Source of the DNA: Bradyrhizobium roseum
GTDB taxonomy: Bacteria > Pseudomonadota > Alphaproteobacteria > Rhizobiales > Xanthobacteraceae
Assembly (NCBI RefSeq): GCF_030413175.1
Contig: NZ_CP129212.1
Coordinates: forward strand, 6,843,001-6,907,000
Direction: 5' to 3'
DNA length: 64,000 nt
Positions within the stretch are counted from its first letter, which is position 1; every line of letters starts with the position of its first letter. This document shows positions 26,654-35,154 of this stretch, piece after piece. The position numbers and the translations under genes are program-made. The notes under the pieces were generated by a model. That model saw only the letters and a program-made list of their open reading frames with translations. It searched no databases and had not been told where the DNA came from.

Positions 26654-27259
26654 CTAGAACAGCGTGCGCTGACGCATGGCAGCCGATAGCGTACCTTCGT
26701 CGAGATAATCAAGCTCGCCACCGACAGGCACGCCATGCGCGAGGCGGGTAACCTTGACGTTGGCGTCCTGCAGGAGGTCGGTGATGTAATGCGCCGTAGT
26801 TTGGCCATCAACCGTCGCATTCAGCGCCAGAACGATCTCATTGACCTGCGATTCGTGCGCACGGGCCACCAGCGCGTCGATGGTAAGATCCTGCGGACCG
26901 ACGCCGTCAAGTGGCGATAATGTGGCGCCGAGCACGTGATAACGGCCGCTGGTTGCGTTCGCCCGCTCCAGCGCCCAGAGATCGGCGACGTCGGCGACCA
27001 CGACGATGGTCGAGGGATCGCGCCGGGGATCGGTGCAGACCGTGCAGGGATTTTGCGTGTCGATATTGCCGCAGGTCTTGCAGACCTGGATCTTGTCGAT
27101 CGCGACCTGCAACGCGCCCGCGAGCGGCGTCATCAGCGCCTCGCGCTTCTTGATCAGATGCAGCGCCGCGCGCCGCGCCGAGCGCGGTCCAAGCCCCGGC
27201 AGCCGCGCCAGCAGCTGGATCAGGCGTTCGATTTCGGGACCGGCAACGCTGGCGGCCAT
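26654..27259 (-). CDS. recR: Recombination protein RecR
   Basis: A 201-residue DNA-binding protein that works with RecF and RecO to load RecA at gaps. It has the N-terminal helix-hairpin-helix ([21 protein letters not shown]), the four-cysteine zinc finger (CKTCG ... PCTVCTD), the Toprim domain ([15 protein letters not shown]) and the Walker-like C-terminus ([18 protein letters not shown] region, [15 protein letters not shown]). It is the third gene of dnaX-ybaB-recR on the minus strand, two bases after the YbaB gene, a conserved bacterial order. Confidence 0.97.
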   Translation of the reverse strand: MAASVAGPEIERLIQLLARLPGLGPRSARRAALHLIKKREALMTPLAGALQVAIDKIQVCKTCGNIDTQNPCTVCTDPRRDPSTIVVVADVADLWALERANATSGRYHVLGATLSPLDGVGPQDLTIDALVARAHESQVNEIVLALNATVDGQTTAHYITDLLQDANVKVTRLAHGVPVGGELDYLDEGTLSAAMRQRTLF

Positions 27260-27260
27260 T

Positions 27261-27581
27261 TCAGCCGAGACCGAGCCCGGGCGGCAGGCCGAGTCCGCCG
27301 GTCAGCGACTGCATTTTTTCCATCGCCGCGGTCTCCGCCTTGCGCCGCGCGTCGTTATGCGCGGTCACCAGCAGATCTTCCAGCACCTCGCGCTCCTCGG
27401 CCTTCATCAGCGAGGGATCGATCTTGACGCCCTTCACTTCCATCTTCGCGGTCATGCGCACGGCGACCAGCCCGCCGCCGGAAATGCCCTCGACTTCGAG
27501 ATTGCCGAGTTCTTCCTGCATCGCCTGCATTTTGGACTGCAGTTGCGCCGCCTGCTTCATCATGCCGAGAAAATCAGCCAT
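27261..27581 (-). CDS. YbaB/EbfC family nucleoid-associated protein
   Basis: A 106-residue protein of the YbaB family, dimeric DNA-binding proteins that coat the nucleoid. The pattern [19 protein letters not shown] at the start, then [22 protein letters not shown] and [16 protein letters not shown], is diagnostic. It ends with a Gly/Leu-rich tail ([12 protein letters not shown]). It lies 23 bases after dnaX and 1 base before recR, so all three are probably co-transcribed. Confidence 0.93.
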   Translation of the reverse strand: MADFLGMMKQAAQLQSKMQAMQEELGNLEVEGISGGGLVAVRMTAKMEVKGVKIDPSLMKAEEREVLEDLLVTAHNDARRKAETAAMEKMQSLTGGLGLPPGLGLG

Positions 27582-27604
27582 CGTTCGTCCTCTGGAGAGC
27601 TCGA

Positions 27605-29416
27605 TCAGTCGTCGTCGTTGTCGGGGCTCTCGTTCAAGTCATCAGTGTTAATATCGGATTCCGGCGGCTCGGCGGCAAGCCTCCGCACCTCGACCACCCT
27701 GGCGCCGGGAAATCGCGCCAATACTTCCTGCACGCGCGGATCGGCCTCCGCAGCGCGGGCGTGCTCGTTGCGCGCCTGCTCGTTCTGCGCGCGCAGCGTC
27801 GGCTGGCCGGCCTCGTTGGAGACGATCACGGTCCAGCGCCGCCCGGTCCATGCTTCCAGCTTGCGCGAGAGGTCGTTGACCAGGCCGCGCGCCGCGTTGC
27901 GCTCCAGCGCCACTTCGAGGCGCCCGTCCTCGAATCGAACGAGGCGCATGTCGGATTCCAGCGCCTGCTTGGTCAGGATATCGCGCTTCTCGCCGGCGAG
28001 GGCCACGAGTTGCGGGAAAGTCGTGAGCCGCAGCACGGGCGCGGACTCGGCCTGGGCCGACGGCGCCACCATTTGCGGCCGCACGGAGGCTTCCGCGCCG
28101 GAGCGGGACGATGAAGGCGCGCGCATCGGCGACGGAGCGGACATGGAGGATATCGGTGCGCTGGACGCCGCCCGTGACGGCGCCGCGCCGCCGGAGGCGA
28201 TCTGCGATCCGCCGCCGTTGGCATCGAGCATCTTGATCGCTTCGTCCGGCGTCGGCAGGTCGGCGACATAGGCGATGCGGACCAGCACCATTTCGGCCGC
28301 CGCCGCCGGCCGCGTCGCGGTCTGCACTTCCGCGATGCCCTTGAGCAGCATCTGCCACATCCGCGACAATACGCGCATCGACAGTTTTGCGGCGAACTCG
28401 CGGGCGCGGACCCGCTCGGTCTCGCCGAACGCGACATTGTCGGCGGTGGCGGGAACGATCTTCACCCGCGTGACGAAATTGACGAATTCGGCCAGATCCG
28501 ACAGCACCACGACCGGATCGGCGCCGACATCATATTGCGCGCGGAACTCGCCGAAGGCGCTGGCGATATCGCCGCGCGCCAGATATTCGAACAGGTCGAT
28601 CACCCTTGTGCGGTCGGCAAGCCCCAGCATCTGCCGCACCGCGTCGGCACGGACGAGGCCCGCCGCATGCGCGATCGCCTGGTCGAACAGAGACAGCGAA
28701 TCGCGCACCGAGCCTTCGGCGGCGCGCGCGATGATGCCGAGCGCTTCGGGCTCGACCTCGACGCCTTCCTTTTTCGCGATGTTGCCGAGGTGGTTCATCA
28801 GCACGTCGGCCTCGACCCGGCGCAGATCGAAACGCTGGCAGCGCGACAGCACGGTGACCGGGACTTTGCGAATTTCGGTGGTGGCAAAGACGAACTTGGC
28901 GTGCTCGGGCGGTTCCTCCAGCGTCTTCAGGAAGGCGTTGAACGCCGCCGTCGACAGCATGTGGACTTCGTCGATGATGTAGACCTTGTAGCGGGCGCTG
29001 GCCGGCGCATAGCGCACGCTGTCATTGATCTGGCGGACGTCGTCGACGCCGGTGTGGGAAGCGGCGTCCATCTCGAGGATGTCCATGTGCCGGCTTTCCA
29101 TGATCGCCTGGCAGTGCACGCCGAGATCCGGCATGTGGATGGTCGGGCCCTTCACCGAGCCATCCGGCTTCTCATAGTTGAGCGCGCGGGCAAGGATTCG
29201 CGCGGTGGTGGTTTTGCCGACCCCGCGGACCCCGGTCAGGATCCAGGCCTGCGGAATTCGGCCCGTTTCGAACGCGTTCGAGACGGTGCGGACCATGGCC
29301 TCCTGGCCGATCAGGTCGTCGAAGCTGGACGGGCGGTATTTTCGCGCCAGCACCCGGTAAGGCTTGGCCGTCTCGGCGCCGTCTGACTTGTCGGGGGGAG
29401 CGCCAGCATCACTCAT
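27605..29416 (-). CDS. dnaX: DNA polymerase III subunit tau/gamma
   Basis: A 603-residue clamp-loader ATPase from the ATG at 29416 (MSDAGAPPDK); the 28-codon extension upstream is unlikely. Motifs: LARKYRPSSFDDLIGQ, Walker A GVRGVGKTTTAR, Walker B IIDEVHMLS, sensor 1 ATTEIRKVPVTVLSRCQRF and sensor 2 GSVRDSLSLFDQA. The zinc module between Walker A and HMDILEMDAASH normally has four cysteines; only one (GVHC) remains here. The Ser/Ala/Pro-rich linker (about 400-450) and tau-type C-terminus follow. No A-rich slippery site is visible, so a separate gamma form by frameshift is not supported. ffs lies upstream. Confidence 0.95.
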   Translation of the reverse strand: MSDAGAPPDKSDGAETAKPYRVLARKYRPSSFDDLIGQEAMVRTVSNAFETGRIPQAWILTGVRGVGKTTTARILARALNYEKPDGSVKGPTIHMPDLGVHCQAIMESRHMDILEMDAASHTGVDDVRQINDSVRYAPASARYKVYIIDEVHMLSTAAFNAFLKTLEEPPEHAKFVFATTEIRKVPVTVLSRCQRFDLRRVEADVLMNHLGNIAKKEGVEVEPEALGIIARAAEGSVRDSLSLFDQAIAHAAGLVRADAVRQMLGLADRTRVIDLFEYLARGDIASAFGEFRAQYDVGADPVVVLSDLAEFVNFVTRVKIVPATADNVAFGETERVRAREFAAKLSMRVLSRMWQMLLKGIAEVQTATRPAAAAEMVLVRIAYVADLPTPDEAIKMLDANGGGSQIASGGAAPSRAASSAPISSMSAPSPMRAPSSSRSGAEASVRPQMVAPSAQAESAPVLRLTTFPQLVALAGEKRDILTKQALESDMRLVRFEDGRLEVALERNAARGLVNDLSRKLEAWTGRRWTVIVSNEAGQPTLRAQNEQARNEHARAAEADPRVQEVLARFPGARVVEVRRLAAEPPESDINTDDLNESPDNDDD

Positions 29417-29528
29417 CGGTCGATCCGCAATTGATTGTCTCTCGGGGCCGGCTTGCGGAACGGAGCGAAATCGGCGCCAAGGGGCGAACTTTGCCGCCAC
29501 AATGCGCGATTCGCTCGAAAAACAGGTA

Positions 29529-29625
29529 GGAGACTGACGAGCGACCCGATCCGGACCTCGTTAGGGCTGCTTCCTTCCGGACCTGACCCGGTTGGCGAGT
29601 GGCTCGTCCACCGCCAATCTCCCGG
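29529..29625 (-). ncRNA. ffs: Signal recognition particle RNA (4.5S type)
   Basis: On the minus strand the highly conserved apical loop region GGTCAGGTCCGGAAGGAAGC is present, flanked by complementary arms: GACGAGC pairs with GCTCGTC and the outer GGAGA with TCTCC. This is the helix-8 hairpin of the small bacterial SRP RNA, which binds Ffh and targets membrane proteins. Ends are estimated from the outer pairing. It lies about 110 bases upstream of dnaX, the usual place in related genomes. Confidence 0.9.
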
Positions 29626-29698
29626 TCCTTATTTGGGGCCAAAAGGGCCGGAAAGCAAGCGGGGTCGATCCGGGCCATGCACCGAAACCACCCCTGTT

Positions 29699-29830
29699 TC
29701 GTCACGGCCGGGCTTGACCCGGCCATCTCCGTCTTGCTTGTTCCAGTCCAGCGCAAAAAAGACGTGGATGCCCGGGCATAGGCGAGCGGAAGCGACGCCG
29801 TCCTTTCGGACGTCTATGCCGGACATGACG
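29699..29830. repeat. Cluster of GC-rich palindromes
   Basis: Contains GTCACGGCCGGGC-TTGA-CCCGGCCAT (29701-29726), GACGTGGATGCCCGGGCAT (29761-29779) and a further stem near 29798-29832 (GTCCTTTCGGACG; TATGCCGGACATGACG). The units match those at 22389-22515 and 11808-11842. Together with ffs it fills the 425-base gap between dnaX and the HIT gene. Confidence 0.65.
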
Positions 29831-29841
29831 AAGGAACGAGC

Positions 29842-30261
29842 ATGCCATCGGACGCCTGGTCGCTGCACTCCCAGCTCAAGAAGGACACGATCGACATCGG
29901 CGACCTGCCGCTGTGCAAGGTGCTGGTGATCAAGGATGCGAATTACCCGTGGCTGCTGCTGGTGCCGCGCCGGGAGGGCGCTACGGAAATCATCGACCTC
30001 GACGAGGTCGCGCAGGGCCAACTGATGACCGAGATCTCGCGGGCGTCGCGCGCCCTCAAAGAGATCACCAAATGCGACAAGCTCAATGTCGCGGCCTTGG
30101 GCAATCTGGTGCCGCAGCTGCATGTCCACGTCATCGCGCGCCGTACGAGTGATGCGGCGTGGCCGCGCCCGGTCTGGGGCGTGATGCAGCCGCTGGCGCA
30201 TGACGCCGAGGAAGTCCAGAATTTCATCAACGCGCTTCGCCGCAAGATCTGGTTGGGTTGA
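29842..30261 (+). CDS. HIT family nucleotide-binding protein
   Basis: A 139-residue histidine-triad protein, a family of nucleoside phosphoramidases and dinucleoside polyphosphate hydrolases. The active-site segment is LVPQLHVHVIARR (residues 89-101). The middle His (H94) is the expected nucleophile and H96 follows, while the first triad position is Gln (Q92), as in many proteobacterial members. LLLVPRREGATEIIDL earlier forms part of the purine pocket. The ATG follows a GC-rich repeat cluster. nudC starts 8 bases after the stop, so the two nucleotide-cleaning genes likely form an operon. Confidence 0.9.
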   Translation: MPSDAWSLHSQLKKDTIDIGDLPLCKVLVIKDANYPWLLLVPRREGATEIIDLDEVAQGQLMTEISRASRALKEITKCDKLNVAALGNLVPQLHVHVIARRTSDAAWPRPVWGVMQPLAHDAEEVQNFINALRRKIWLG

Positions 30262-30268
30262 GAAAAAA

Positions 30269-31219
30269 ATGTCCGCATTCGACGCATATCCATTAGGCAA
30301 GCCCGCTTTCGTGACCCACACCATCGACCGGGCCGCGCATTTCCGCACCAACGACGACAAACTGTTCGCGCTGGAAGGCCAGAGCAACGCGCGGGCCTAT
30401 GTGGTCTACCGCGACTCGCTCGTCATGAAGCAGGACGAGAGCGGCCCCCGCGCGCTGCTCTCGATCAAGGAAGCGCTGGATTACGGCGCCAATCCCGGCA
30501 CGATCTTCTTGGGATTAGCCGACGGCGCGCCGGTGTTCGGCATGGGCATGTCACCCGCTGCCGCCGAGAAACTGGTCGGCCGCAGCGACGTCGCGGTCAC
30601 GGAATTGCGCGGCATGGCGATGCAGGGCGTGCTGCCGCTCGAGCAATTGTCGTCGATCGCGATGGCGAAATCGCTGGTGGGCTGGCATCAGCGCCACGGG
30701 TTCTGCGCCAATTGCGGCGCGCGCACCTCGATGAAGGAAGGCGGCTGGAAGCGCGAATGCGGAAGCTGCAAGGCCGAGCATTTCCCGCGCACCGATCCGG
30801 TCGTGATCATGTTCGTCAGCCTCGGCGACAAGGCGCTGCTCGGCCGGCAGAAGCAGTTCATGCCCGGCATGTATTCGTGCCTCGCCGGCTTCGTCGAAGC
30901 AGCCGAGACCATCGAGGACGCCGTCCGCCGCGAGATTCTCGAGGAATCCGGCATCCGCGTCACCGACGTGAATTACTACATGACGCAGCCCTGGCCCTAT
31001 CCGTCGTCGCTGATGATCGGCTGCACTGCGCGCGCGATCAGCGAGGAGATCGTCGTCGACCGTGTCGAACTTGAGGATGCGCGCTGGTTCGACCGCGAAG
31101 AACTGGCGCTGATGCACAAGCGGCAGCATCCCGACGGACTGTTCGCCGCCCATCCGTTCGCCATCGCCCATCATTTGATCGGGCAATGGCTGCATGGCGG
31201 CGGCAATACCGCCGCTTAG
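30269..31219 (+). CDS. nudC: NAD(+) diphosphatase (NudC type)
   Basis: A 316-residue Nudix hydrolase that cuts NADH or NAD(+) and, in Escherichia coli, removes NAD caps from RNA. It has the zinc ribbon (C146/C149 and C164/C167), the Nudix box (G207 to I229, with REILEESGI) and the NudC signature QPWPYPSSLMIG after it, which separates this group from other Nudix enzymes. The ATG at 30269 follows an A-rich stretch; the longer frame starts inside the HIT gene and is not used. It is probably co-transcribed with the HIT gene. Confidence 0.94.
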   Translation: MSAFDAYPLGKPAFVTHTIDRAAHFRTNDDKLFALEGQSNARAYVVYRDSLVMKQDESGPRALLSIKEALDYGANPGTIFLGLADGAPVFGMGMSPAAAEKLVGRSDVAVTELRGMAMQGVLPLEQLSSIAMAKSLVGWHQRHGFCANCGARTSMKEGGWKRECGSCKAEHFPRTDPVVIMFVSLGDKALLGRQKQFMPGMYSCLAGFVEAAETIEDAVRREILEESGIRVTDVNYYMTQPWPYPSSLMIGCTARAISEEIVVDRVELEDARWFDREELALMHKRQHPDGLFAAHPFAIAHHLIGQWLHGGGNTAA

Positions 31220-31261
31220 CCGGGAACCGACGCCTTTCTGCCCGATTGACTTGCGACTTCA

Positions 31262-32248
31262 ATGGACATGACGGGCCCACGCATGAACGTTCAGGATAAA
31301 AAGGCGCCGAAAATGCCCCCACGCATTCTCTGCATCGGCATGCCGGTGCGCGACCTCACCTTCCATACGCCGGGAGTTCCCGGCCGCGGTTCCAAGGAGA
31401 ACGCCACCGCGTTCGACGAGATCTGCGGCGGCAACGCGCTCAATGGCGCCATCGGGATTGCCCGGCTCGGCGGCCGCGCCTCGATCTGCGGTCCGATGGG
31501 CGATGCCAGCGAGACTTCGAGCCGTTTCATCTTCGACCAGATGGCGAAGGAAGGCATTGAGACCAAGCATCTGATCCACATGGAGGGGCTGGTAACGCCG
31601 ATCTCGGCCGTCATGATTGATCCCTCCGGCGAGCGCACCATCGTGACCTTCCGCGATCCAAAGCTGTGGCAGGTGAAGCTGCCCGACTTCGACACGCTGC
31701 TGGACGACTGCGCCGCCATCCTCACCGAGAGCCGCTGCGCCGAATTCTGCACTGAACTCTGCGCCGAGGCCGTCCGGCGCGGCATTCCCGTGATCGTGGA
31801 CGTCGACCGGGCGATGTCGCTGCGCGAGGGCCTGTTGAACGCCTCCACGCACCTGGTGTTCTCCAGCGAGCCGCTGCAGGAGACGGCAGACGTCACCGAC
31901 GACGCCCAGGCGCTGAAGAAGATCGCCAAGCTGACCGGCTCGTTCCTGGCGGGGACCCGCGGCCCGCGGGGCACGATCTGGCTCGACGAGAACGGGGAGA
32001 TCCAGGAGACCCCGGCCTTCCCGGTGCATACTGTGGACACCCTCGGCGCCGGCGACGTCTTCCACGGCGCCCTGGCGCTGGCGATCACCGAAAAGCAGGA
32101 GCTGCGGCAGGCGCTGCGCTTCGCCTCGGCCGCCGCGGCGCTGAAATGCACCCGGTTCGGAGGCGCTTTCGCTGCCCCGCAACGTGCTGAAGTTGAAGAG
32201 CTTTTAGTCAAGGGCAAGGTTTCGGGCGCGGCTCCGGCTCACCCATAG
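31262..32248 (+). CDS. PfkB family sugar kinase
   Basis: A 328-residue ribokinase-fold enzyme. The N-terminal sugar site has GGNALNGAIGIARLGGRASICGPMG, and the C-terminal PfkB signature DTLGAGDVFHGALALAI includes the catalytic Asp and anion hole. It phosphorylates a sugar or sugar-like alcohol; the substrate cannot be read, and no dedicated transporter is adjacent. In-frame ATGs at 31262, 31268 and 31283 are all possible; the first has been kept. The downstream Lrp-type regulator starts 68 bases later, after two inverted repeats. Confidence 0.87.
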   Translation: MDMTGPRMNVQDKKAPKMPPRILCIGMPVRDLTFHTPGVPGRGSKENATAFDEICGGNALNGAIGIARLGGRASICGPMGDASETSSRFIFDQMAKEGIETKHLIHMEGLVTPISAVMIDPSGERTIVTFRDPKLWQVKLPDFDTLLDDCAAILTESRCAEFCTELCAEAVRRGIPVIVDVDRAMSLREGLLNASTHLVFSSEPLQETADVTDDAQALKKIAKLTGSFLAGTRGPRGTIWLDENGEIQETPAFPVHTVDTLGAGDVFHGALALAITEKQELRQALRFASAAAALKCTRFGGAFAAPQRAEVEELLVKGKVSGAAPAHP

Positions 32249-32258
32249 CAGGCCTTGC

Positions 32259-32277
32259 TATAGAAGATTTTTCTATA
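32259..32277. promoter_or_regulatory. Inverted repeat upstream of the Lrp-type gene
   Basis: TATAGAA-GATTT-TTCTATA is a perfect 7-base inverted repeat in an unusually AT-rich patch between the sugar kinase and the Lrp-type regulator. It has the size and AT-richness of Lrp/AsnC operators and may mediate autoregulation, or it may overlap the -10 of the promoter. Confidence 0.5.
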
Positions 32278-32281
32278 TATT

Positions 32282-32300
32282 AGGAGAAACAACCTCTCCT
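32282..32300. promoter_or_regulatory. Second inverted repeat upstream of the Lrp-type gene
   Basis: AGGAGA-AACAACC-TCTCCT, a perfect 6-base inverted repeat 16 bases before the start codon. It could be a second operator half or an RNA hairpin that hides a purine-rich ribosome site. Confidence 0.45.
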
Positions 32301-32316
32301 ATGGAACATTCTTCCC

Positions 32317-32817
32317 ATGACCGACCTCGCCGTTCAGCTTCCTGAAGCCAACCGCCGCCTGGATGCGATCGACCGCAAGATCCTGACCGTGCTGCAGGAG
32401 GACGCCTCCCTGTCGGTCGCCGAAATCGGCGACCGGGTCGGACTGTCGTCGACACCGTGCTGGAAGCGAATCCAGCGGCTGGAGGCCGATGGGGTAATCC
32501 TGCGCCGGGTGGCGCTGGTCGACCAGAACAAGATCGGGCTCGGTATTTCCGTGTTCGTCTCGGTCGAGAGTTCCGACCATTCCGAGGCGTGGCTGAAGAC
32601 CTTCGCCAGCGCCGTGAGCGCCATGCCCGAAGTGATGGAGTTCTACCGGATGGCCGGCGACGTCGATTACATGCTGCGCGTCGTGGTCGCCGACATGGCG
32701 AGCTATGACGTGTTCTACAAGAAGCTGATCGGCGCCGTGCCGCTGAAGAACGTCACCTCGCGCTTTGCGATGGAGAAGATCAAGTCGGTGACGGCGCTGC
32801 CGGTGCCGGCGGCGTAA
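32317..32817 (+). CDS. Lrp/AsnC family transcriptional regulator
   Basis: A 166-residue regulator. The N-terminal helix-turn-helix is LDAIDRKILTVLQEDASLSVAEIGDRVGLSSTPCWKRIQRLEADGV read in parts (about residues 10-60); the C-terminal RAM/AsnC effector domain has VFVSVESSDHSEAW, MPEVMEFYRMAGDVDYMLRVVV and FAMEKIKSVTALP. Such proteins form octamers and respond to amino acids. Two perfect inverted repeats lie in the 57 bases upstream. A leftover upstream ATG at 32301 is out of frame. Confidence 0.93.
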   Translation: MTDLAVQLPEANRRLDAIDRKILTVLQEDASLSVAEIGDRVGLSSTPCWKRIQRLEADGVILRRVALVDQNKIGLGISVFVSVESSDHSEAWLKTFASAVSAMPEVMEFYRMAGDVDYMLRVVVADMASYDVFYKKLIGAVPLKNVTSRFAMEKIKSVTALPVPAA

Positions 32818-32857
32818 TCCGCCTTCGCTCCGGCGGCGAGCGGCTTACGTCGCGCGC

Positions 32858-34372
32858 TCAGATTTTCTGGTTATACGCGCCGACTTCGGGATGCGTGCGC
32901 AGCACCGAATCCATCGCCTCGAACATGTCGCGCATGCGCTGCTCGCTTACCGGGCTCTCGACCACCACCACGAGCTCCGGCTTGTTGGACGAGGCCCGCA
33001 CCAGGCCCCAGCTGCCGTCCTCGACCGTGACCCGCACGCCATTGACGGTGACGAGATCGCGGATGTTCTGGCCTGCGACTTTCTCGCCGTTCTTCTGCAT
33101 GTCCTCGAAGTGTTTCACGACAGCGGCGGCGACGCCGTATTTCGTCTCGTCGGCGCAATGCGGCGACATCGTCGGAGACGACCAGGTCTTCGGCAGCGCG
33201 TCCTTCAGATCGGCCATCGACTTGCCGGTCGCACGATCGAGCATTTCGCAGATCGCGATCGCCGACACCAGGCCGTCGTCATAGCCGCGTCCGGTCGGCT
33301 TGTTGAAGAAGAAGTGGCCCGATTTCTCGAAGCCGGCGAGCGCGCCCAGCTCGTTGGTGCGACGCTTCATGTAGGAATGGCCGGTCTTCCAGTATTCGAC
33401 CTTTGCGCCCTGCTTCTGCAGCACCGGATCGGTAACGAACAGTCCGGTCGATTTCACGTCAACCACGAACTGTGCGTCCTTGTGGATCGCCGACATGTCG
33501 CGCGCCAGCATCACGCCGACCTTGTCAGCGAAGATCTCCTCACCGGTATTGTCGACCACGCCGCAGCGGTCGCCATCACCGTCGAAGCCGAGGCCGATAT
33601 CGGCCTTGTGCGAGAGCACCGCATCGCGGATCGCGTGCAGCATCTCCATGTCTTCCGGATTCGGATTGTACTTCGGGAAGGTATGGTCGAGTTCGGTGTC
33701 GAGCGGAATCACCTCGCAGCCGATCGCCTCCATCACCTGCGGCGCGAACGCGCCGGCCGTGCCGTTGCCGCAGGCGACCACGACCTTCAGCTTGCGCTTC
33801 AGCTTCGGTCGGCTGGTGAGATCGGCGATATAGCGCGCCGGGAAATTCTCGTGGAATTGATAGGAGCCGCCGGCCTTGTTGTCGAACTCGGCGTTGAGCA
33901 CGATCTGTTTCAGCCGCGTCATCTCTTCGGGGCCGAAAGTGAGCGGACGGTTGACGCCCATCTTGACGCCGGTCCAGCCATTGTCGTTGTGCGACGCCGT
34001 CACCATCGCGACGCAGGGCACGTCGAGATCGAACTGCGCGAAATACGCCATCGGCGTCATCGCCAGCCCGATGTCGTGCACCTTGCAGCCCGCCGCCATC
34101 AGGCCGGATATCAGTGCATACTTGATCGAGGCCGAATAGCCGCGAAAATCGTGGCCGGTGACGATCTCCTGCTTGACGCCGAGTTCCTTGATCAGCGCGC
34201 CGAGCCCCATGCCCAGCGCCTGGACGCCCATCAGGTTGATTTCCTTTTCGAAGAGCCAGCGCGCGTCGTATTCGCGAAAGCCGGTCGCCTTCACCATGGG
34301 GGCGGATTCAAACGCATAGGTGTTCGGAATCAGCGCGGATTGGGGCTTCGGGAACATGAGCGGCCTTGTCAT
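32858..34372 (-). CDS. Phosphomannomutase/phosphoglucomutase
   Basis: A 504-residue alpha-D-phosphohexomutase that interconverts the 1- and 6-phosphates of mannose and/or glucose for surface polysaccharide precursors. Order: N-terminal FREYDARW region, phosphoserine loop MVTASHNDNGWTGVKMG (the usual TASHNP is here TASHND), metal loop GFDGDGDRCGVVD, sugar-binding loop FEKSGHFFF and the phosphate-binding C-terminal domain with RASSNKPELVVVVES. Length is a little above AlgC (463). The nearby UDP-glucose dehydrogenase and acyltransferase also serve envelope polysaccharides. Confidence 0.92.
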   Translation of the reverse strand: MTRPLMFPKPQSALIPNTYAFESAPMVKATGFREYDARWLFEKEINLMGVQALGMGLGALIKELGVKQEIVTGHDFRGYSASIKYALISGLMAAGCKVHDIGLAMTPMAYFAQFDLDVPCVAMVTASHNDNGWTGVKMGVNRPLTFGPEEMTRLKQIVLNAEFDNKAGGSYQFHENFPARYIADLTSRPKLKRKLKVVVACGNGTAGAFAPQVMEAIGCEVIPLDTELDHTFPKYNPNPEDMEMLHAIRDAVLSHKADIGLGFDGDGDRCGVVDNTGEEIFADKVGVMLARDMSAIHKDAQFVVDVKSTGLFVTDPVLQKQGAKVEYWKTGHSYMKRRTNELGALAGFEKSGHFFFNKPTGRGYDDGLVSAIAICEMLDRATGKSMADLKDALPKTWSSPTMSPHCADETKYGVAAAVVKHFEDMQKNGEKVAGQNIRDLVTVNGVRVTVEDGSWGLVRASSNKPELVVVVESPVSEQRMRDMFEAMDSVLRTHPEVGAYNQKI

Positions 34373-34480
34373 TGAAATGCCTGAGCGAACACCGCAGCCT
34401 TAGCGAATAGCCGGGCCGGGCGATAGGCGGGAATGGCGATTTGTGGCGGTTAATAAAGGCAGACTGGTAAGCGGTAAACC

Positions 34481-35026
34481 TTACTGCTCCAGCACGAGCC
34501 TGCCGTCGGCATATTCGAAGCGCTTCAGCTTCGACAGGAACGACAGGCCGAGCAGGTTTTCGGACAGCGCCTCATCCGGCAGCACCATGGCTTCGACATC
34601 GCGCACCACGAGACCGCCGACGTCCATCACGGGAATCCGGGCGCGGGCTGCCTTGATGGTGCCATTGGCCGTGTTGACCTTGGCGTTGTAGTCGCCGCGC
34701 AACGGGCGAAGGCCGAACTTCGCCGCGGACTTTTCATTCAGCGCGACCACGGACGCGCCGGTGTCGACCATGAAATTGATGTGCTGGCCGTCGATCCGGC
34801 CGATCGCCTGGAAATGGCCGCGGAAATCGCGGGGAAGGCTGACGCGGGCGCCGCCGGTCGGAGAGACGGTCGTCTTGGGAAAGAATGGATCGGCCGCAGA
34901 ATGGCTGGCAGCCACCTTGTCGGCCCCCTTGGCAAGGGCGGGGGTCGGCGACATCCGGTCCGCCATCTGGGCCATGAAGACGCCGGCACCGGCTATCGCT
35001 GCGGCAAACATCAGAAGGTTACGCAT
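34481..35026 (-). CDS. Retropepsin-like aspartic protease, TIGR02281 type
   Basis: A 181-residue protein with an N-terminal membrane or signal segment (LLMFAAAIAGAGVFMAQM), a low-complexity linker, and a single retropepsin-like domain with the catalytic triad FMVDTGASVVALNE, preceded by GRIDGQHIN and followed by FGLRPLRGDYNAKVNTANG. The C-terminal LLGLSFLSKLKRFEY is the usual end of this clan AA family. It probably faces the periplasm and works as a dimer; substrates are unknown. Confidence 0.88.
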   Translation of the reverse strand: MRNLLMFAAAIAGAGVFMAQMADRMSPTPALAKGADKVAASHSAADPFFPKTTVSPTGGARVSLPRDFRGHFQAIGRIDGQHINFMVDTGASVVALNEKSAAKFGLRPLRGDYNAKVNTANGTIKAARARIPVMDVGGLVVRDVEAMVLPDEALSENLLGLSFLSKLKRFEYADGRLVLEQ

Positions 35027-35154
35027 TACGCCACTCTACGCGGGGTCCAAAGACCGCCGATTTCACCACGCCACCCGCCAACCCGCGACTAAGCCGCAGG
35101 GTTGAAGGTCGTCATTTCGGCCAAAAGGATGAGCGAAGGGTTAACGAATTATCA

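Noticed and set aside
27605..29416. Programmed frameshift in dnaX to make a shorter gamma subunit
   Set aside because: No run of A residues or similar slippery site was seen in the linker region; GC-rich sequence gives no support.
31262..32248. Fructokinase or ribokinase as a precise name for the PfkB kinase
   Set aside because: Only the general family signatures can be read; no sugar-specific neighbour supports a narrower call.
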